A DNA stretch of 64,000 bases from Rhynchonema sp. JSB1_4 (lineage: Eukaryota > Nematoda > Chromadorea > Monhysterida > Xyalidae), in assembly GCA_030248065.1 (NCBI GenBank), contig JASAMV010003920.1, positions 1 to 64,000 of the forward strand. The letters are read 5' to 3'. A program made the position numbers and the translations under genes. Shown one piece after another: positions 60,181 through 64,000 of this stretch. Numbering within the stretch: position 1 is the first letter of the stretch; each line of letters begins with the position of its first letter. Below the pieces are notes generated by a model. It was given only the letters and a program-made list of their open reading frames with translations. It was not told the origin of the DNA and did not search any database.

Positions 60181-61405
60181 AGCCGACACCAATTACGTGC
60201 CGGAGATTTGAAGATTTATAGAGAAAGTTTCAGTGAAGAGAGTAAAATGCTGCTGCATTCGGTGGTAAATTCCGTGATTTTGAATTTCTCTTGTCATTCC
60301 TGAACATCATGTGCAAATGTGCGTCAATATCGGACAGTTTTGTTCCCGATAGACCATCTTGGCGGATCGATTTCGGTGGGTAACCGCCATTTTGGTGAAG
60401 TTCGTCAAAACTAATGTTCTTGATCTCGATGCCAACAAACGATACAGGTGAAAAAACCGAGGTCGAAAACCAAAAAAATAATAGCGGCGGGGCCGCTTTA
60501 AGGGTTTGGTCCCCGAGCGCATTAATTTAATCTGAATTCAGATTAAAAGTGATGAAAAGCGAGATTTGAAGATTTATGAAAGGAATGCAATGCCTCTTTC
60601 TAAATCCTGTTCATTTTTTTGGCAAATAAGCTTTTCTTCTGTTTCGGTGATGTTTTTAGTCGCCTTTTGCTCCTGTGCGTAACCACTGATATCTTTTTAC
60701 TTTGGGGAGTAACAATCTTGTATAGGTGTTTTATATGCGACCAGCATGATACCGAGAACCATATCCTAATTCTTGCCGCGCGACAGCAGGCATTTTTCTT
60801 CTTTTGTATAGAATTATAACACAAATACAATCCGACCACTTCATAAAGCATACAGAATACAAGCTACGGAATCTACGATTCCCACTTCTTCCCTCTTTTC
60901 GGAAGGAATTTACCACCGAATGCAGCAGCATTTTACTCTCTTCACTGAAACTTTCTCTATAAATCTTCAAATCTCGCTTTTCATCACTTTTAATCTGAAT
61001 TCAGATTAAATTAATGCGCTCGGGGACCTAAAGCCCCTCGCCCATTTTTTTGGTTTTCGACCTCGGTTTTTTCACCTGTATCGTTTGTTGGCATCGAGAT
61101 CAAGAACATTAGTTTTGACGAACTTCACCAAATGGCGGTTACCCACCGAAATCGATCCGCCAAGATGGTCTATCGGGAACAAAACTGTCCGACATTGACG
61201 CACATTTGCACATGATGTTCAGGAATGACAAGAGAAATTCAAAATCACTGGGGCGTGATATAGGCGGCGGGTTACGGTAGCCCGATAAAACATTAGCTCT
61301 TTTGTAAATAACAAATGTTTTGTCAACCTACCGTAACGCGCCGCCTATACCACACCTCTGTGATTTGAGTTTTGCTTTGGAAATCCTGATTTCCATGCAC
61401 ACATA
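60181..61405. repeat. Second composite foldback
   Basis: Inverted similarity about an axis near 60770: GATTTGAAGATTTATAGAGA at 60209 against its complement near 60950, and GGGGACC with ATCTGAATTCAGATT at 60510-60560 against 60985-61030. The block 60290-60505 (with TTCCCGATAGACCATCTTGG) reappears inverted at 61060-61230 and is the same family as 51240-51420/51850-52027. The right end (61250-61405) is inverted relative to 51651-51800, including the TATAGGCGGCG hairpin. No coding capacity. Confidence 0.8.
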
Positions 61406-61940
61406 GTGCATCCAATGCAACGTCATGATTGCCCCGTCAATTTCCTGCTTCACGATTCAGTAAAAAAACTTGATCAATTCTTATGAAGTGCGACCAACAT
61501 CATAACATCGTATACCGTTCCGATCACCCGTTTGCAGTTACAACGCGCGAGTCAACAGTCCGTTGTTGCGTCACTGCAACGCATCGTACGCCGAGCACGC
61601 AGTGCAACAGTGCACGGATCTGGCGTGTCACGAACGAAACGGCGACTCTCTGAGTCCGATCGATGATCCCAACATAACTGTTGAGCCTTGAGGTCAATTA
61701 CATATACAAGTAGCAAACGCTAATCAATCGAAATCAACTGCTTTTAGTGCTCTACTGTATTCATCGGATTTATACCAGGGCACTTTAGGTCACCGTCCCA
61801 AGCGCAGGAGTGTGAAGAACGACATTAAGCTTAACACTTTGATTGAGCGAGTGCAATGTACCTGAAACATTTTCTAATTTTTATTCGATTGAAACCAATT
61901 AAAAACATTCATTGGACCCGCTGTTGCGCCATTGTCAATT
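61406..61940. other. 3' flank of the last gene
   Basis: No gene or repeat recognised. A polyadenylation signal for the minus-strand gene at 61941 would be expected here but none was clear. Confidence 0.4.
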
Positions 61941-63982
61941 TTAAGATCCGTTACGAAGGAGCGGTTGTTTTTCTTCTGCTCGATCTGGTTCAACACAATC
62001 ATCATTGGACAAACTGACACGTTCTGTTCTGCACGGTAAAATGACGATCAAAACAAGTGCAGCTGAAAATTTAGATAAAATCAACAGATTACATATGTGA
62101 TGAACCCGGCCGTTTATCGTACGTACAACAACGGACAGCAGTCCTTGCGTCTGTATACAGGCTGGTCCTTCAAACCAACCAACAACGTGAAGCCCAGCAA
62201 TCAGATCGCAAAGAGCGCCAAAACTGGCCAGATGCACCACTAGACCACCGAGTGGACTACCCAACAACCAGGACGTTGCGCGCAGCAGTTGCTCCAAGGC
62301 CCAGACCTGTAAGGAAGAAGCACCCACCATTACCATGTGATCTATAGGTATACATGCATATACCTTCTGAAGCCTGCAGCCAGCTGAAACTATCTAACCA
62401 TCTAAAGCCACCTGAAGCAGAAGTTCAAACAATGATATTGGTTGCGTCGAATAGGTAACATATCAGTTTCGCGTTCGTGTCCAATCGGGGCACCGATTTT
62501 GTCAACCGATCAATCAATTTTCGGAACACGTCTTTCGAGGTTCCGGTCCCAGTCTTCGATACACCGCGTGCGCGGCATTGGCCATAACTTTTTTATGTTT
62601 TTTCGCCAACTCACCTGTGCAAAAACGCTGGTGAGCGACTTTGATCGATATCTGTCATTGGTGGCCGGCAATATGATCATTGTCAGACCATGTGCGTGCA
62701 TGAAGACCGCCTTTGTCATCGCGTTCGTGCCGAATGTGACACAGATCAGCCAGTAGATGTGGGCTGGAATAGCAGGCAAAATTGTAATTTGAATTTTGAA
62801 CCCAGAGCAAGAATGTTTTCTTCACGCAATTAGACGGTGTAATGTTAGCTTTACCATTTATGATTTTTTATTGGCTTTTGCCAACGTACACTTTGTGACA
62901 TACACTTTGTGATATACTTCGGAGAAAATATTTTTTTGAAGCAGAAAACCCATATATCAGCCGTGATTTTGGCTTTAAAAGTATGTACCGTTCATGTACA
63001 AAAAGTCCAAGTCGTGGTCTTGAGCTGGTTCAGACGAGAAGTTACGAACTCGGCGATAGCACCTTCGTGTGTTTGTCCAATGCGGAAACCCCCATCAGCA
63101 AGTTTAACAGTTCTGGTAACCCAACTTTTCGACGAAATTTACTTCGGGAAGCACTGATTCCATACAAAAAATCGTGGTCATGGTGGGGAACCGGTCTCAG
63201 CTTAGCGCTAGCTCTGATAATACAAGTTCCTCGGCATGTCCAGATGCACATTAGACCAGGTTTTGTGACGTACCGGAGTTTTCCGGTTACAGCCCCTGGG
63301 GCTCTATTGGTCGTAGGTGGGAAATCGGATTTTAAAAATAATTTTTAATCCCGAAGAACCCCATGAGGCTTTATTCTTGGTTGCAACGCGCTTTTGTGTC
63401 ATATGGATACTTGGTATAGACGCAATTCAGGTTCTATAAGAAAGAAAGAAAGAAGGCAAAAACTTTGACCAAAAGTACGAATCATTGACTAAAATAGCTG
63501 GTTTTGCTCCTTTTTTATCGGTAAATTTAGACCATAAACTAGGCACCCGAACGACAAAAATCCCGAATAGAGCCCCTATTTATATAGAATAAAGCCCGAA
63601 TATAGGCCTGGAGCTCTATTTGGAACATTTTCCGGGGGGCTATAACTGGAAAGCTCAGGTACGTAAAGGCAAACTACGCCAACACGAGCCCGATTCCGAA
63701 GGTGATGTGTATTCAAAACGAATAGAAAGAGAAAATCATCATGCTCCGCTTTGTATTCTTCAACGTGTAACATTTCCCAAATCAGCAGCCACGTACATAT
63801 GAATGTTTCACTATTCTGCCAGCTGTGAAATCGGGCTCGTGTTGGTGTAGTTTGCCTTTATGTATTACCTGCTGCATTGCCCATTACGACCAGCGACAGG
63901 GCCGATCCTAGCAAGCCAACAGCCATGTACAACGTGACCCACTTGGGAGCGAATTCAATAAGCCCAATGCCAATGACGATGC
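61941..63982 (-). CDS. 3' part of a multi-pass membrane transporter-like protein
   Basis: Four 3' exons: 63982-63869, 62763-62615, 62306-62123 and 62062-61941; the 5' part lies beyond the window. They encode about 190 residues with five or so hydrophobic helices (LIEFAPKWVTLYMAVGLLG, IYWLICVTFGTNAMTKAV, WLLGSPLGGLVVHLASFG, LLSVVVPALVLIVILP). Between helices is NDRYRSKSLTSVFAQVWALE, then GSPLGGL. A positively charged loop followed by a Gly/Pro-rich helix resembles the C-terminal half of major facilitator proteins, but I cannot name the subfamily. The tail EEKQPLLRNGS contains an acidic-dileucine sorting motif typical of endosomal or lysosomal membrane proteins. The 1.1 kb intron is filled with repeats. 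Reading frames agree at every junction. Confidence 0.62.
62764..63868. other. Repeat-bearing intron of the last gene
   Basis: It contains CCCGAATAGAGCCCC-type units at about 63290-63320, 63560-63590 and 63600-63660, related to those at 16722-17085, plus a short AAGAAAG array near 63440. No exon is supported. Confidence 0.5.
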
Positions 63983-64000
63983 CTGAAACTCTTCACTGAA

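Overview
This looks like nuclear DNA of a small invertebrate animal. Every recognisable gene is split by GT-AG introns, a few of them GC-AG, many only 50-90 bases long. The proteins are animal families: Rab11, TMEM181, an SLC22 transporter, a Cys-loop anion-channel subunit, C-type lectin receptors and ionotropic-receptor-like channels. Single-domain, ATD-less ionotropic receptors and GABA/glutamate-type Cys-loop channels point to a protostome, probably an ecdysozoan. I cannot place it further from sequence alone.

Region 1 (1-13160) is an imperfect palindrome. A left arm (about 5-5085) and a right arm (about 6528-13160) are inverted copies around a 1.45 kb spacer. The spacer holds a 5'-truncated, frameshifted Penelope-like retroelement with reverse transcriptase and GIY-YIG endonuclease remnants. 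Each arm ends at the spacer with a tRNA-like box and a degenerate hammerhead-like core. Each arm also carries two exon-like blocks with matching splice phases. The right arm additionally contains a hAT-type non-autonomous element with a perfect 8-base target duplication.

Region 2 (13160-31000) holds genes on the minus strand: TMEM181 (15941-19820), an eroded ankyrin-repeat fragment (about 21730-22260), two C-type lectin receptors in tandem (23198-24771 and 25480-27500), and a Cys-loop channel subunit (27864-30967) with one in-frame TAG. Introns here carry small TTAA-flanked elements and foldbacks. Region 3 (31000-38270) has no gene I can support.

Region 4 (38271-49642) holds plus-strand genes: an unrecognised low-complexity, Gln/Ser-rich protein (38271-42461), a 1.65 kb TTAA-flanked element with long inverted ends (44763-46417), and an SLC22-type organic ion transporter (46733-49642).

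Region 5 (50840-61405) is a block of Rab11 (52660-53987, minus) and two tandem ionotropic-receptor-like genes (54995-56584 and 57436-59011, minus) lying between inverted copies of a composite foldback repeat. Region 6 (61941-64000) is the 3' part of a multi-pass membrane protein gene, minus strand, running off the window. The genes share no pathway. The lectins, channel and ionotropic receptors are surface or sensory proteins; Rab11 and TMEM181 belong to membrane traffic.
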